64,000 nt of DNA from CALFVT01 sp964513675 (GCA_964513675.1 CAZEOD010000007.1:12153-76152); one strand, 5' to 3'; positions 17,739 through 26,682 are shown, counted from the first letter of the stretch. Numbers and translations: made by a program. The notes: generated from the sequence alone by a model not told the origin.

Positions 17739-18359
17739 ATGACGCATCCTTACCTCATTGCAATCGCAGGCGGCTCTTGCTCTGGCAAGACCACCTTGGC
17801 GCAGCATCTTTACGGCGCCCTTGGGGAAGCACGCGCCGTCTTAATGCGGCAAGATGATTATTATTATAGCTATCAAGGCGGGGATTTACCGAATTTCGAC
17901 GCCCCTGACGCGCTTGATTTTGACAGGCTCGCTGCCGATTTGAAACGTCTAAAATCACATGAAGCCATTGCCGCACCGCTTTATGATTTCACCACCCATA
18001 CCCGCCGCGCTGAAACGCGCCTTATAGCGCCGCGCGATGTGATTATCCTTGAAGGCATTTTAATCCTCGCCGTGCCGGCCCTCTCCCCGCTGATTGATTA
18101 TGCCTGTTTCATAGATTGTGATGAGGCAACACGGTTCGAGCGCCGCTTAAAACGGGATATCGCCGAACGCGGCCGAACGGAAGACTCGGTTCATAGACAA
18201 TTTTTCGGCCAAGTCGCGCCGGCTCATGACCGATTTGTTGAGCCCTCCAAAGCAAATGCACAGCGGGTTATTTCCCAATCTGACTATTGCGCCGATGTCG
18301 CGGCTCTGACACAGTCGATTCTTGCGCAGTGGCGAGCCGATAGACCCGCAGCGCCGTAA
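17739..18359 (+). CDS. udk: Uridine kinase family P-loop kinase
   Basis: A 206-residue kinase of the uridine kinase/phosphoribulokinase class. The P-loop is GGSCSGKT (11-18); QDDYYYS carries the expected acidic substrate-binding residue, FDAPDALDFD matches the nucleoside-binding region, and the LID Arg region is RRLKRDIAERGRTEDSV. Uridine kinase phosphorylates uridine and cytidine in salvage. A nucleoside transporter begins 29 bases downstream on the same strand, so the two probably form a nucleoside uptake-and-trapping operon. A phosphoribulokinase role is unlikely without other Calvin-cycle genes. Confidence 0.88.
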   Translation: MTHPYLIAIAGGSCSGKTTLAQHLYGALGEARAVLMRQDDYYYSYQGGDLPNFDAPDALDFDRLAADLKRLKSHEAIAAPLYDFTTHTRRAETRLIAPRDVIILEGILILAVPALSPLIDYACFIDCDEATRFERRLKRDIAERGRTEDSVHRQFFGQVAPAHDRFVEPSKANAQRVISQSDYCADVAALTQSILAQWRADRPAAP

Positions 18360-18388
18360 GACGACCCGAGGGGAGACACTCAGCTATT

Positions 18389-19633
18389 ATGAAACATCCT
18401 TTATTTGGCTTAATTGGCGTCGCCGTTATTCTGCTCTTTGCCGTTTTAATCTCCCGAAACCGTAAAGCGATTAATCCGCGCATTGTCGTGACCTGTTTTG
18501 CCCTGCAAGTCGCTGTCGCTATTTTCGTGCTTTATACCGCAGCGGGTCAGAGTTTTATTAGCTTTCTGGCAGGAAAGGTAAATGGGTTTTTAGGCTATGC
18601 TGATGCCGGCATTAATATGGTCTTTGGCGGGCTGGCAAGTGAAAGCGTGGGCTTTAGTTTTTTCACCCGCGTGCTGCCGATTGTTATATTTTTCGCGGCT
18701 TTCATGGAAGTCATCTACCATCTTAAAGTCATGCAAAAAATCGTCTATTGGGGCGGGCGCGGTTTACGTGCCATTACAGGGACGCGGCCCGTTGAAACGC
18801 TGAATGTTGTCGCTAATATTTTCATTGGCCAAACCGAAGCCCCGCTCTCGCTGCGGCCCTATCTTCCGAAACTCACACAAGCCGAATTATTTGCCGTGAT
18901 GGTCTCCGGCATGGCCTCTGTCGCGGGGACGGTGTTGGCCGGCTATGCCGCAATGGGCATACAGACCGAATATCTATTAACCGCCTGCCTGATGTCTGCG
19001 CCCGGCGGATTGCTCATGGCAAAGCTGATTATGCCCGATGATAAAGACGAGCCGCGCGTCACTATGGACGACATCATTACCAGCGCCGATGAAGAGAAAC
19101 ATGTTAATGTCATTATGGCCGCAGGTGTCGGCGCGCAGAACGGCGTGAAGCTCGCCGTTAATATTGGCGCGATGCTGCTGGCTTTTGTCTCGCTGATTGC
19201 TGTGATGAACGGATTTTTAGGCTGGGGCGGAGGTTGGTTCGGGCTAGAAGATCTGACGGTGCAGAAAATACTCGGATATATATTTGCGCCGATCATGTGG
19301 CTTTTGAATGTACCAAGTGATGAAATTTTATTAGCCGGCGGTCTTTTCGGGGAGAAAATTATCCTCAATGAATTTGTCGCCTATGCGAATATGTCGAGCC
19401 TTCAAGCGGATATGTCCCCGCAAACCATCATTGTTTTGACCTTTGCGCTTTGCGGCTTTGCTAATCTAAGCTCCATCGGCATTATGCTGGGCGGCTTGGG
19501 GGCCTTAATTCCTGACCGTATGGGCGATATTGCCAAATTGGGTCTTTGGGCCGTCTTGGCCGCCTCATTAGCCAATTTAATGAGCGCAGCTTTAGCGGGT
19601 ATTTTATTTGGACTCAGCGGCGGAATCGCTTAA
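18389..19633 (+). CDS. Concentrative nucleoside transporter (NupC/CNT family)
   Basis: A 414-residue inner-membrane protein with about eight to ten hydrophobic segments. CNT hallmarks are present: GQTEAPLSLRPYLPKLTQAELFAVMVSGMASVAGTVLAGYA in pieces around 150-190, the SAPGG segment near 207, and NEFVAYANMSS near 325, the nucleoside-binding motif. CNT proteins import nucleosides with Na+ or H+. The uridine kinase gene just upstream fits pyrimidine nucleoside salvage. A GGGGAG ribosome site precedes the ATG. Confidence 0.93.
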   Translation: MKHPLFGLIGVAVILLFAVLISRNRKAINPRIVVTCFALQVAVAIFVLYTAAGQSFISFLAGKVNGFLGYADAGINMVFGGLASESVGFSFFTRVLPIVIFFAAFMEVIYHLKVMQKIVYWGGRGLRAITGTRPVETLNVVANIFIGQTEAPLSLRPYLPKLTQAELFAVMVSGMASVAGTVLAGYAAMGIQTEYLLTACLMSAPGGLLMAKLIMPDDKDEPRVTMDDIITSADEEKHVNVIMAAGVGAQNGVKLAVNIGAMLLAFVSLIAVMNGFLGWGGGWFGLEDLTVQKILGYIFAPIMWLLNVPSDEILLAGGLFGEKIILNEFVAYANMSSLQADMSPQTIIVLTFALCGFANLSSIGIMLGGLGALIPDRMGDIAKLGLWAVLAASLANLMSAALAGILFGLSGGIA

Positions 19634-19671
19634 TGGCCACCCTCATTCAAGCCAATGCATAGAAAGATGTT

Positions 19672-20952
19672 ATGCTAACTTTATTTGAAATTGCCGCGCT
19701 TTTACTCGCGCTATCCGCTTTATTTTCATGGCTCAACGCGGCCATTTTTAAACTGCCGCACACGATTGGGCTTTTGCTCATTGCTTTAATTGTTTCGCTC
19801 TTGCTGATCGGGCTTGAGGCCATTGCGCCGAGCCTTGGCCTTGCGGATAATTTACGCGCCGCAATTTCGCAGGTTGATTTCAACGAAACAGTGATGAAAG
19901 GCATGTTGGGCTTTTTACTCTTTGCCGGCGCGCTACATGTTGATTTCTCGGAATTACGTGACGCCAAATGGTCTATCGGAATTATGGCGAGCCTTGGAGT
20001 ATTACTCTCAACCTTTATTATTGGCGGCGGGTTTTGGGTGATTGCCGCTATTCTCGGCGTTGATATTCCTTTTATTTGGGCGCTCGTCTTTGGCGCATTA
20101 ATTAGCCCAACTGACCCCGTTGCGGTTTTAAGCATCCTTAAAACAGTAAATATGCCGAAAAGCCTAAAAGCGAAAATATCGGGCGAGAGCCTGTTTAATG
20201 ACGGTGTTGGCGTGGTTGTCTTCACAATCATTGTTGCCATTGCCGTTGGAGCCGGCGCGCATGGGGGCGATCACGGCGCAAGCCATATTGGCGCCGCGCA
20301 TATCGCAGAACTGTTCTTTGTCGAGGCCGGCGGCGGCGTTATCCTTGGCGCGCTAACGGGCTGGATTGCTTACCGCGCTATGGCAGTAATTGACGAGCAT
20401 ACGATTGAGATTTTAATTACATTAGGCATTGTCGCGGCAACCTATGCCGTGGCCATAAGGCTGCATTTATCCGGCCCAATTGCTGTGGTTATTACGGGGT
20501 TGATGATCGGCAATAAAGGCGTGTCTTTCTCCATGAGCGAACATACAAAAGGCTATCTTTTCGGCTTTTGGGAAATGATCGACGAGATTTTAAACTCGGT
20601 CTTATTTTTGCTGATTGGGCTTGAAATATTAGTCATCGGCTTTGCCCCAAGCTATGCTGGGATTACGCTGCTGGCGATCCCGCTTGTGCTTTTGGCGCGG
20701 TTCATTGCAGTCTCAATTCCGATTAAAGCGCTCAGCACATTTAAGGACTTTACCAAAGGCGCAATTCCTGTGCTGACATGGGGCGGCGTGCGCGGCGGCA
20801 TCTCGGTCGCCCTCGCTTTATCGCTACCCGATAATGAATATAAACCCTTAATCCTGACGGCCACTTATGGTGTGGTGATTTTCTCGATTGTCGTCCAAGG
20901 CCTGACGGTTAAAGGCCTTGTTCAAAAGGTCGTAGACCCCAAGCTGCTCTAA
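19672..20952 (+). CDS. Monovalent cation:proton antiporter (CPA1/NhaP type)
   Basis: A 426-residue membrane protein with about twelve hydrophobic segments. The core motifs of the CPA1 group are visible: LISPTDPVAVLSIL with the discontinuous helix, and SLFNDGVGVVVF, where Asn-Asp marks electroneutral exchangers. VRGGISVALALSLP near 370 is the conserved arginine segment. CPA1 proteins exchange Na+ or K+ for H+. The gene is 38 bases after the nucleoside transporter and may share its transcript, though no functional link is evident. Confidence 0.92.
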   Translation: MLTLFEIAALLLALSALFSWLNAAIFKLPHTIGLLLIALIVSLLLIGLEAIAPSLGLADNLRAAISQVDFNETVMKGMLGFLLFAGALHVDFSELRDAKWSIGIMASLGVLLSTFIIGGGFWVIAAILGVDIPFIWALVFGALISPTDPVAVLSILKTVNMPKSLKAKISGESLFNDGVGVVVFTIIVAIAVGAGAHGGDHGASHIGAAHIAELFFVEAGGGVILGALTGWIAYRAMAVIDEHTIEILITLGIVAATYAVAIRLHLSGPIAVVITGLMIGNKGVSFSMSEHTKGYLFGFWEMIDEILNSVLFLLIGLEILVIGFAPSYAGITLLAIPLVLLARFIAVSIPIKALSTFKDFTKGAIPVLTWGGVRGGISVALALSLPDNEYKPLILTATYGVVIFSIVVQGLTVKGLVQKVVDPKLL

Positions 20953-20971
20953 ACCCTCAAGCTGAGATAAA

Positions 20972-21001
20972 CCCCGAAGCTGCTATAAGTAACAGCTTCG
21001 G
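20972..21001. terminator. Hairpin between convergent genes
   Basis: CCGAAGCTG at 20972-20980 pairs with CAGCTTCGG at 20993-21001 around a 12-base loop. It lies between the antiporter and pyk, which converge. There is no clear T tract on either strand, so a terminator role is only probable. Confidence 0.45.
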
Positions 21002-21019
21002 ACATCGCCAGATATCGCC

Positions 21020-22432
21020 TTAGGAAATCGTCGCAATCTTAAGCGTATCTGTACGGCCCGGACGGCCAAAAGGAATCCCCGCCGCGACAAGAACTTGATC
21101 GCCCGTTGTCTTACCCAGCGCTGATATCGCCACCTGCTCGGCCCGCAATAACATATCGTTAAATCCGCTTGGGTCATCCGTGATAAGCGCCTGAACGCCC
21201 CATGACAGAGCAAGCTGGCTCGCCGTTTTCGCATTCGGCGTTAGGCCAACAATACGCGAGCGAGGCCGCTCGCGGGAAATCCGGCGCACGGTTGATCCTG
21301 TCAGCGTATAGCCCAACACGCCTGTACATTCGAGCGTTTCAACAATCGTGCGGATAGATTGACTAATCGCATCTTCCGTTGTTGGGCGATGCGGAAGCGG
21401 GTTTGATCCCAAGCCCGACCAATATTCAGGGTCAGACTCAGCGCTGGTAATAATCCGGTCCATAATCGCAACGGCTGTCGCGGGATGGCGGCCCACGGCC
21501 GTTTCAGCGCTCAGCATTACGGCATCTGTGCCCTGATAGATTGCCGTGGCTACATCAGAGGCCTCAGCGCGCGTTGGCGTCGGCGAATCAATCATGCTTT
21601 CAAGCATATGGGTCGCAACGATTACGGGTTTACCCAAAGCGCGCGCTTTGCGGATAATTTGGCGCTGCACGACGGGCACTTGCTCAAGCGGCAATTCAAC
21701 GCCTAAATCTCCGCGCGCCACCATGGCGGCATCGGCTTCGGCTAAAATAGCGTCGAGCTGCTCGACAGCAGACGGCTTTTCAATTTTAACAATAATGCCA
21801 GCTTGATCGCCAATGATCTCGCGGGCTTCAATCACGTCCTGCGCCGTTTGAACAAAAGACAAAGCAATAAAGTCAACGCCCTCCCCTAGAACAAACTCCA
21901 TATCAACGCGGTCTTTATCCGTCATCGCGGACATCGGCAAAACGGCATCAATCACATTTAGCCCTTTGCGGTCTTTAAGCTCACCGGGGACATCAACCCG
22001 GGCTTGCGCGCGCTCACCGTCAACAGATAAAATCGTCACCATAAGCTTGCCATCGTCAAATTTTAACCGCTGGTCCGGCGCAATGGCTTTGAAAAGCTCA
22101 GGATGTTGCAAGCGGATAATCCCGTCCTCGCCCAGCTCATCGCTTAGCTCTAACGTGACCTCTTGGCCATATGTCAGCGTAATGCCGCCCTTTTTGAAAG
22201 GCCCTACGCGCAGTTTTGGCCCCTGCATATCAGCAATAATGGCAATAGAGCGTTCAGACTTGGCTTCAACCTCACGCAGCGCTTTGATAACTTTGCGGTG
22301 GCCTTCATGATCGCCATGCGAGAAATTCAGGCGAAAAGCATCCACCCCGACATCATGTAGGAGGGATAAATTAGACGGGGCTGCACTCGCAGGCCCCACT
22401 GTCGCAACAATTTTAGCAAACCGATTTCTCAT
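21020..22432 (-). CDS. pyk: Pyruvate kinase
   Basis: A 470-residue glycolytic enzyme converting PEP and ADP to pyruvate and ATP. Visible signatures are KIVATVGPAS at the N-terminus, FRLNFSHG, DMQGPKLRVG, the active-site lysine in IIVKIEKPSAVEQLD, MVARGDLGVELP, ATHMLESM and GTDAVMLSAETAVGRHP. The barrel, B domain (about 70-165) and C-terminal effector domain are all present at normal length. It is monocistronic, with the divergence-free AraC gene upstream on the same strand. Confidence 0.97.
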   Translation of the reverse strand: MRNRFAKIVATVGPASAAPSNLSLLHDVGVDAFRLNFSHGDHEGHRKVIKALREVEAKSERSIAIIADMQGPKLRVGPFKKGGITLTYGQEVTLELSDELGEDGIIRLQHPELFKAIAPDQRLKFDDGKLMVTILSVDGERAQARVDVPGELKDRKGLNVIDAVLPMSAMTDKDRVDMEFVLGEGVDFIALSFVQTAQDVIEAREIIGDQAGIIVKIEKPSAVEQLDAILAEADAAMVARGDLGVELPLEQVPVVQRQIIRKARALGKPVIVATHMLESMIDSPTPTRAEASDVATAIYQGTDAVMLSAETAVGRHPATAVAIMDRIITSAESDPEYWSGLGSNPLPHRPTTEDAISQSIRTIVETLECTGVLGYTLTGSTVRRISRERPRSRIVGLTPNAKTASQLALSWGVQALITDDPSGFNDMLLRAEQVAISALGKTTGDQVLVAAGIPFGRPGRTDTLKIATIS

Positions 22433-22526
22433 GAGAACCTCTTTATATCCGAATGATATATTTTGGATGTAAACAATGTTATATGTTAAATCAGCTGGGC
22501 GTTAAAATCACCCTCTTTTTGAAGAA

Positions 22527-23606
22527 TTATTTATGTCGGCTTTGCGGGCCTAAGGTGGGGTTATCATGCCGATTTGCCATGAATTGACCCGGCGTCATAT
22601 CATGCCACCGTTTAAAGGCGCGGGTAAAGGCCGCTTGGTCATTATAGCCTAGCTCCTGCGCAATTACGGCGAAGCTCATGCCCGCCGTAAATTTTTGCTC
22701 AAACATATCTTTTCGAACATCATCTAAAAATTGACGATATTTTATATCCGCATCTTTTAATCTTCGCCGTAATTGGCTTTCCGGCATCTCCAAAGCGTCT
22801 GCAATATGAGCAAATCCATATCGTCCCCGCGTAATGGCTTGCTCGGTTGTCTGGCGTAGGGAGTCCTTAAAGCTATCCTCTGCTTGCTGAGAGGCGATCA
22901 ATTTATCAAGCTGCGCCACCATTTGCGCCTTACGCACAGGGGCGTGTGTTGAAAGCGGCGCATGCATAGAGTCTTCAAAAAACTCAATTCGGTTAAAAGC
23001 TTGATTAAAATAAACGGGGCAATGGAAAATCTTGTCAAAGAGCGATGTATATTCCGCCGCCTTTGCCGGGGCGTCTTGCTTAAGGAACACCCCCTTTAGC
23101 TCATAAGCTGAACTCCATGTCAGCCAGCGAAAGGCTGTTCCATAAGCCCCAAAAATAAGGCCAAAAACATGCCGCAGCGCCGCAAAATTTTCGCAATATA
23201 AATTATAATCTAAAAAATAGCGATTTTCGCCCGTCACCGCGTCACCCTCAATAAGGGTCGTAATCTGGCCAATATCGACAGCTAAAGGCTGATAGCGGGC
23301 ATTAAAGGCCAAAACCTCTGCGAGGTCTTTACAATAGCTATAGATATTGCCCGTTTTCCCAAAGTTCGAAATGCGAAATTCATAGCCGACGCGAAATCCA
23401 ATTAAAGGATCTTTCAAAGCCGTTTCTGCGGCCTCAAAAACTTTATTAAGCTGGCCCGCAGCCATACGGGCGGCGGGATCAATATGGCCCTCTATATCCA
23501 CGCCTAATACCTTATAAGCGGCCGCTTTTGAGAAACCTAAACGATCAAGAAGCTGAATTTGCGCCGCCGCATAGGGCCATGACACGGTCATATATTTATC
23601 ACTCAT
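22527..23606 (-). CDS. AraC family transcriptional regulator
   Basis: A 359-residue regulator with an N-terminal effector-binding domain (about 15-210) of the OruR/ArgR-like type and a C-terminal double helix-turn-helix (about 255-345). The latter is recognised by HIADALEMPESQLRRRL, then SFAVIAQELGYNDQAAFTRAFKRW and the closing MTPGQF. The ligand is unknown. The gene lies 94 bases upstream of pyk on the same strand, but I see no evidence that it controls pyk. The candidate non-coding RNA lies on its upstream side. Confidence 0.9.
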   Translation of the reverse strand: MSDKYMTVSWPYAAAQIQLLDRLGFSKAAAYKVLGVDIEGHIDPAARMAAGQLNKVFEAAETALKDPLIGFRVGYEFRISNFGKTGNIYSYCKDLAEVLAFNARYQPLAVDIGQITTLIEGDAVTGENRYFLDYNLYCENFAALRHVFGLIFGAYGTAFRWLTWSSAYELKGVFLKQDAPAKAAEYTSLFDKIFHCPVYFNQAFNRIEFFEDSMHAPLSTHAPVRKAQMVAQLDKLIASQQAEDSFKDSLRQTTEQAITRGRYGFAHIADALEMPESQLRRRLKDADIKYRQFLDDVRKDMFEQKFTAGMSFAVIAQELGYNDQAAFTRAFKRWHDMTPGQFMANRHDNPTLGPQSRHK

Positions 23607-23724
23607 GACATTTATTTATACGCATCAAGCCGCGCGCCCCTTCATTATGCGCCTAACTAAAGCGCGGGCCTATTAAAAAAACAAGCTAAAAGATAAAATG
23701 ACAAGCCATTTTGCGCAAAACGCA

Positions 23725-23909
23725 CAATCATTAGCAGGGCCGATTTGCTAGCTAACCCGTGTAGGGCGCATTTGATTTATAGAAGCTTGTCGGCGTGGGG
23801 CGCGCGGGCATCTATAAATCATCCCCAACACTAACAGGCCTGCTAATCCCTTAAAGGGCATGTTTCTTGTAGCAAAGGCTCCGTGTTTTAGGCACGGAGC
23901 CTTTATTTT
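23725..23909 (+). ncRNA. Candidate structured non-coding RNA ending in an intrinsic terminator
   Basis: No protein gene fits this 325-base space. Three nested complementary arms fold into one long imperfect hairpin: ATTAGCAGGGCC (23730-23741) with GGCCTGCTAAT (23837-23847); GTGT.GGG (23759-23766) with CCC..ACAC (23824-23831); and TGATTTATAGA (23773-23783) with TCTATAAATCA (23811-23821), 11 bp perfect. A one-sided internal loop of 17 bases lies between the outer two helices, and the apical loop of 27 bases is G-rich. A 12-bp terminator with its T tract on the + strand follows, with no + strand gene before it. The long hairpin with a central bubble recalls 6S RNA, but I recognise no conserved 6S sequence. 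The 5' end is a guess. Confidence 0.5.
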
Positions 23910-23911
23910 TA
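23874..23911 (+). terminator. Intrinsic terminator with no protein gene on its strand
   Basis: AAAGGCTCCGTG (23874-23885) pairs perfectly with CACGGAGCCTTT (23893-23904), seven-base loop, followed by ATTTTTA. The T tract favours the + strand. On the - strand it could also act weakly for the LysM lipoprotein gene that ends at 23932, but only the paired TTT would follow the stem there. Confidence 0.85.
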
Positions 23912-23931
23912 CGCGGATCTAATCGCTTAAA

Positions 23932-24954
23932 TTATAAACATTCAGACGCAGGTAAGCGCAGAGTTTGCCCGAGCTGAATATTATAATTCTGATCGAGGTT
24001 ATTTAAAGACTGAACCGCAGACACCGTTGTGCATTGCTGCCGAGATAGCGAATAAACGGTATCTCCGGACTTAACCACATATGTGCCGCCAAACTCTGTC
24101 CGCGATTGTGGCCATGCGGGCTGGACGGAGGGCGTTGCGGCCTGAACAATCGGCGCGCGGGCTGTGCGGGGCTGTTGCGGCTCGGCTGAGCCTGCAAGCT
24201 CTAAGGGCGCAGCCTGAACATATTGCGAGTTATATTGCGGGGCGGGGCTGTCCAAAGATTGTGACTGCTGCATGGCTTCAAAGCCCGGTGTTCCCAGTGT
24301 GTCTGCTGAATAGGTGTTTTCAGTCAAGGACGGGGTGTAATCAGCCTCTAGCACAGGCTGTGCAACAATTTGCTGTAAGGGCGCAGGCTGTGCGGCAACC
24401 GGACTGTAAGCGGGGGTAATGACCGCCTGCTGTATTGGCGCTTGAACGGCAATCGGGTCACAATTCAGCGTCTGATCGCCAAGGCCATAACCGGCCGCGC
24501 CGCCCGCAGCCGCGCCAATAACGGTTCCCTTTGTTCCGCCTAGAATTTTATTGCCCGCAATCGCCCCAAGAGTTCCGCCAAGTCCGGCCCCGATAAGCGT
24601 GCGGCGGCGTTCTTGGTTCAAACATTCATGATTAACGCGGGTATATTCCGCGCCGGAAGCGCTTTGCCCGCCAATTTGTCCATATGTTTGTCCCCCAGAT
24701 TGTCCATATGTTTGTCCAAGCGTTTGTGAAGAAGCTTGGATGACGCGGGGAGCCGGCCGATTCGGCACCACCGTTTCATAGCGTACAGGCGCGACCTGAA
24801 TTTGATTTGGGTTTCGGCTATTTTGCGCCAAAGCCTGCGGCGCTTGCTGCCCATAGGTCGAACTATATTTATAATTGGGGTTTTCTTGTGCCGTTTCGCA
24901 AGCTGCAAACGCCAATAAAACAGGCGCGATAAGTAATGTATGCCGTAGAGCCAT
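23932..24954 (-). CDS. Lipoprotein with glycine-zipper and C-terminal LysM domain
   Basis: A 340-residue envelope protein. The lipobox is FAAC (C19). After a Gln/Asn/Pro-rich region come short repeats TYGQSGGQTYGQIGGQ (about 80-97), then a glycine-zipper segment (about 115-160: RRRTLIGAGLGGTLGAIAGN, GTVIGAAAGGAAGYGLG) of the kind in 17-kDa surface antigens. A long Gln/Pro/Ala-rich linker with AQPV-like repeats follows, and then a LysM domain (about 292-336, YVVKSGDTVYSLSR ... LGQTLRLP) that binds peptidoglycan. The protein probably links the outer membrane to the wall. Within LysM one cysteine pairs with the last residues (ASECL). The gene is monocistronic. Confidence 0.85.
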   Translation of the reverse strand: MALRHTLLIAPVLLAFAACETAQENPNYKYSSTYGQQAPQALAQNSRNPNQIQVAPVRYETVVPNRPAPRVIQASSQTLGQTYGQSGGQTYGQIGGQSASGAEYTRVNHECLNQERRRTLIGAGLGGTLGAIAGNKILGGTKGTVIGAAAGGAAGYGLGDQTLNCDPIAVQAPIQQAVITPAYSPVAAQPAPLQQIVAQPVLEADYTPSLTENTYSADTLGTPGFEAMQQSQSLDSPAPQYNSQYVQAAPLELAGSAEPQQPRTARAPIVQAATPSVQPAWPQSRTEFGGTYVVKSGDTVYSLSRQQCTTVSAVQSLNNLDQNYNIQLGQTLRLPASECL

Positions 24955-25115
24955 GAGAGCCTCGTCGTTAAATCTTTAGCAAAGTCTCACCAAATATGGC
25001 TAATATTCCCTTAACGCGGACTCTTTCTGCGATCACATTTTTATTATCCCCGCATAGACAAAGTCCATGCCGCCCCGCCCACGCCGCCGGATGTGTGAAA
25101 TTTCACCCCTGAGGA

Positions 25116-25143
25116 TTGACCTCACCGCAATCTAGGTTATCAA
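25116..25143 (+). promoter_or_regulatory. Candidate promoter for the dienelactone hydrolase gene
   Basis: TTGACC (25116-25121) and TATCAA (25138-25143) are 16 bases apart and lie 35 bases before the GTG start. Pattern only. Confidence 0.4.
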
Positions 25144-25178
25144 ACTTTTCAAAATTATATCGGACAAAGGAGAGCCTC

Positions 25179-25913
25179 GTGGATATTACAACAAAACCTG
25201 TCGAATATTTTGACGGCAAACAAAAATGCATAGGCTATGTTGCATGGGATCAAAGCTATGCCGACCCTAAGCCCTGCGTGCTTGTCAATCATGCATGGGG
25301 CGGGCGCGATGGCTTTGCCGAAGACAAAGCCATTCAAATGGCGGCGCTTGGATATGTCGGCTTTGCCCTCGATAATTACGGCGACGGCGCGTTGCCTGAA
25401 ACCGACGATGAGCGCGGCGCGGCCATGAGCGCTTTGACCGAAGATCGTAAGATTTTGCTTAAACGGCTCAAGGCCGGATATAAAGCAGCTGCCGAACTCT
25501 CCATGGTTGATGAGACACATATGGCGGCGATTGGCTATTGTTTTGGCGGGCTATGCACGCTGGATATGGCGCGTGCTGGATTAAAGCTGAAAGCGGGCAT
25601 TTCATTCCACGGCCTTTTGGGAGCGCCTAATTACGCGACCAAAAAGATTAAAGGCAAGCTTCTTATCGCCCATGGCTGGGATGATCCCATGGCGCCGCCA
25701 AGTGATGTCACCGCGCTGGGGGCTGAACTTACAAAATCAGGCTGTGACTGGCAGCTTCACGCCTATGGCCAAACAACACATGCCTTTACCAACCCCGGCG
25801 CGCCCGGAAATGAAACTCTGGCCCATAACCCAGACGCCGAGCGCCGCTCATGGCAAAATATGACGGATTTACTTCACGAGGTCTTTGGCCTTCACGGCAC
25901 AGACTCCGCATAA
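25179..25913 (+). CDS. Dienelactone hydrolase family protein
   Basis: A 244-residue alpha/beta hydrolase. The nucleophile is a cysteine in GYCFGG (C121), with aspartate in AHGWDDP (D168 or D169) and histidine in QTTHAF (H201), the Cys-Asp-His triad of dienelactone hydrolases. The open frame extends 21 codons upstream, but AAAGGAG stands directly before the GTG at 25179 and the protein core begins there. The substrate is unknown: such enzymes act on lactones of aromatic breakdown but also on general esters. No aromatic-degradation genes are close; the FAH-family gene nearby is convergent. Confidence 0.88.
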   Translation: MDITTKPVEYFDGKQKCIGYVAWDQSYADPKPCVLVNHAWGGRDGFAEDKAIQMAALGYVGFALDNYGDGALPETDDERGAAMSALTEDRKILLKRLKAGYKAAAELSMVDETHMAAIGYCFGGLCTLDMARAGLKLKAGISFHGLLGAPNYATKKIKGKLLIAHGWDDPMAPPSDVTALGAELTKSGCDWQLHAYGQTTHAFTNPGAPGNETLAHNPDAERRSWQNMTDLLHEVFGLHGTDSA

Positions 25914-25962
25914 ATTATTTTGGGCATAAATTATTTGGGCGTAAATTATTTATCATGCAAAC

Positions 25963-25990
25963 GGCTCAGTCTTATGGCTGAGCCTTTCTT
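25963..25990 (+). terminator. Terminator-like hairpin after the dienelactone hydrolase gene
   Basis: GGCTCAG (25963-25969) pairs with CTGAGCC (25978-25984), followed by TTTCTT. A second CTGAGCC copy at 25995-26001 (ATGGCTGAGCCTTT repeated) offers an alternative pairing. Confidence 0.65.
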
Positions 25991-26010
25991 ATGGCTGAGC
26001 CTTTGCTTTA

Positions 26011-26682
26011 TTATATAAAGCGAACTGTAATTCGCTCTAACCCTTCCACGCCGCCAGATAGCTCATCACCAATACGCACAGGCCCAACACCATCGGGGGT
26101 TCCTGTGAAAATCAAATCTCCAGCTTGAAGATCCATATCTTCGCTTAGGCGCTGGATGATCTCATCAATTGACCAGATCATATCACTGACACAGCCAGAT
26201 TGCACAATATCGCCGTTCTTTCGCAGGACAATATGGGCTTTTTCCATATTAACCGCCCTTGCCCGCGTAATCATTGAGCAGGGCGCAGAATTACGGAAAT
26301 TTTTAGCCCGGTCCCACGGCGTTCCAGCCTTCTTAGCAAGGCTTTGGATGTCCCGCCGCGTTAGATCTATGCCCACAGCATAACCGAAAACCCCCTCTGG
26401 TCCGATAGCGACCACAAGTTCAACCTCATGATGAAGATTTTCAGTATTGGGCGGAAACGTAATATCCGTATCACTCGGCACAAGCGTTTCAGCCGCCTTG
26501 GTAAAAAATATCGGCTCGCTGCGCGCGGCATCACCGCCCATTTCTTTAACATGTTTCGCATAGTTTTTACCGATGCAATAAACACGGCGAACGGGAAATC
26601 TTTCGCTTTCGCCCGCAATCGCCAAGCTTACAGGATCAGCAGGTGGAAAGGCATATGTCATAAACGGCTCACTCACATTCAT
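26011..26682 (-). CDS. Fumarylacetoacetate hydrolase family protein
   Basis: A 223-residue enzyme of the FAH superfamily. VYCIGKNYAKHVKEMG starts the fold; the metal-binding acidic residues are in HHEVELVV; GYAVGIDLTRRDIQ and LQAGDLIFTGTPDGVGPV are family signatures. Members include acylpyruvases and isomerase/decarboxylases of aromatic catabolism; the exact reaction is not given by the sequence. M8 (26661) is an alternative start. The gene converges on the dienelactone hydrolase gene. Confidence 0.9.
   Translation of the reverse strand: MNVSEPFMTYAFPPADPVSLAIAGESERFPVRRVYCIGKNYAKHVKEMGGDAARSEPIFFTKAAETLVPSDTDITFPPNTENLHHEVELVVAIGPEGVFGYAVGIDLTRRDIQSLAKKAGTPWDRAKNFRNSAPCSMITRARAVNMEKAHIVLRKNGDIVQSGCVSDMIWSIDEIIQRLSEDMDLQAGDLIFTGTPDGVGPVRIGDELSGGVEGLERITVRFI

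Noticed and set aside
19647..20240. Open frame of 197 codons on the - strand opposite the antiporter
   Set aside because: Antisense shadow of a membrane protein gene with intact family motifs on the + strand.
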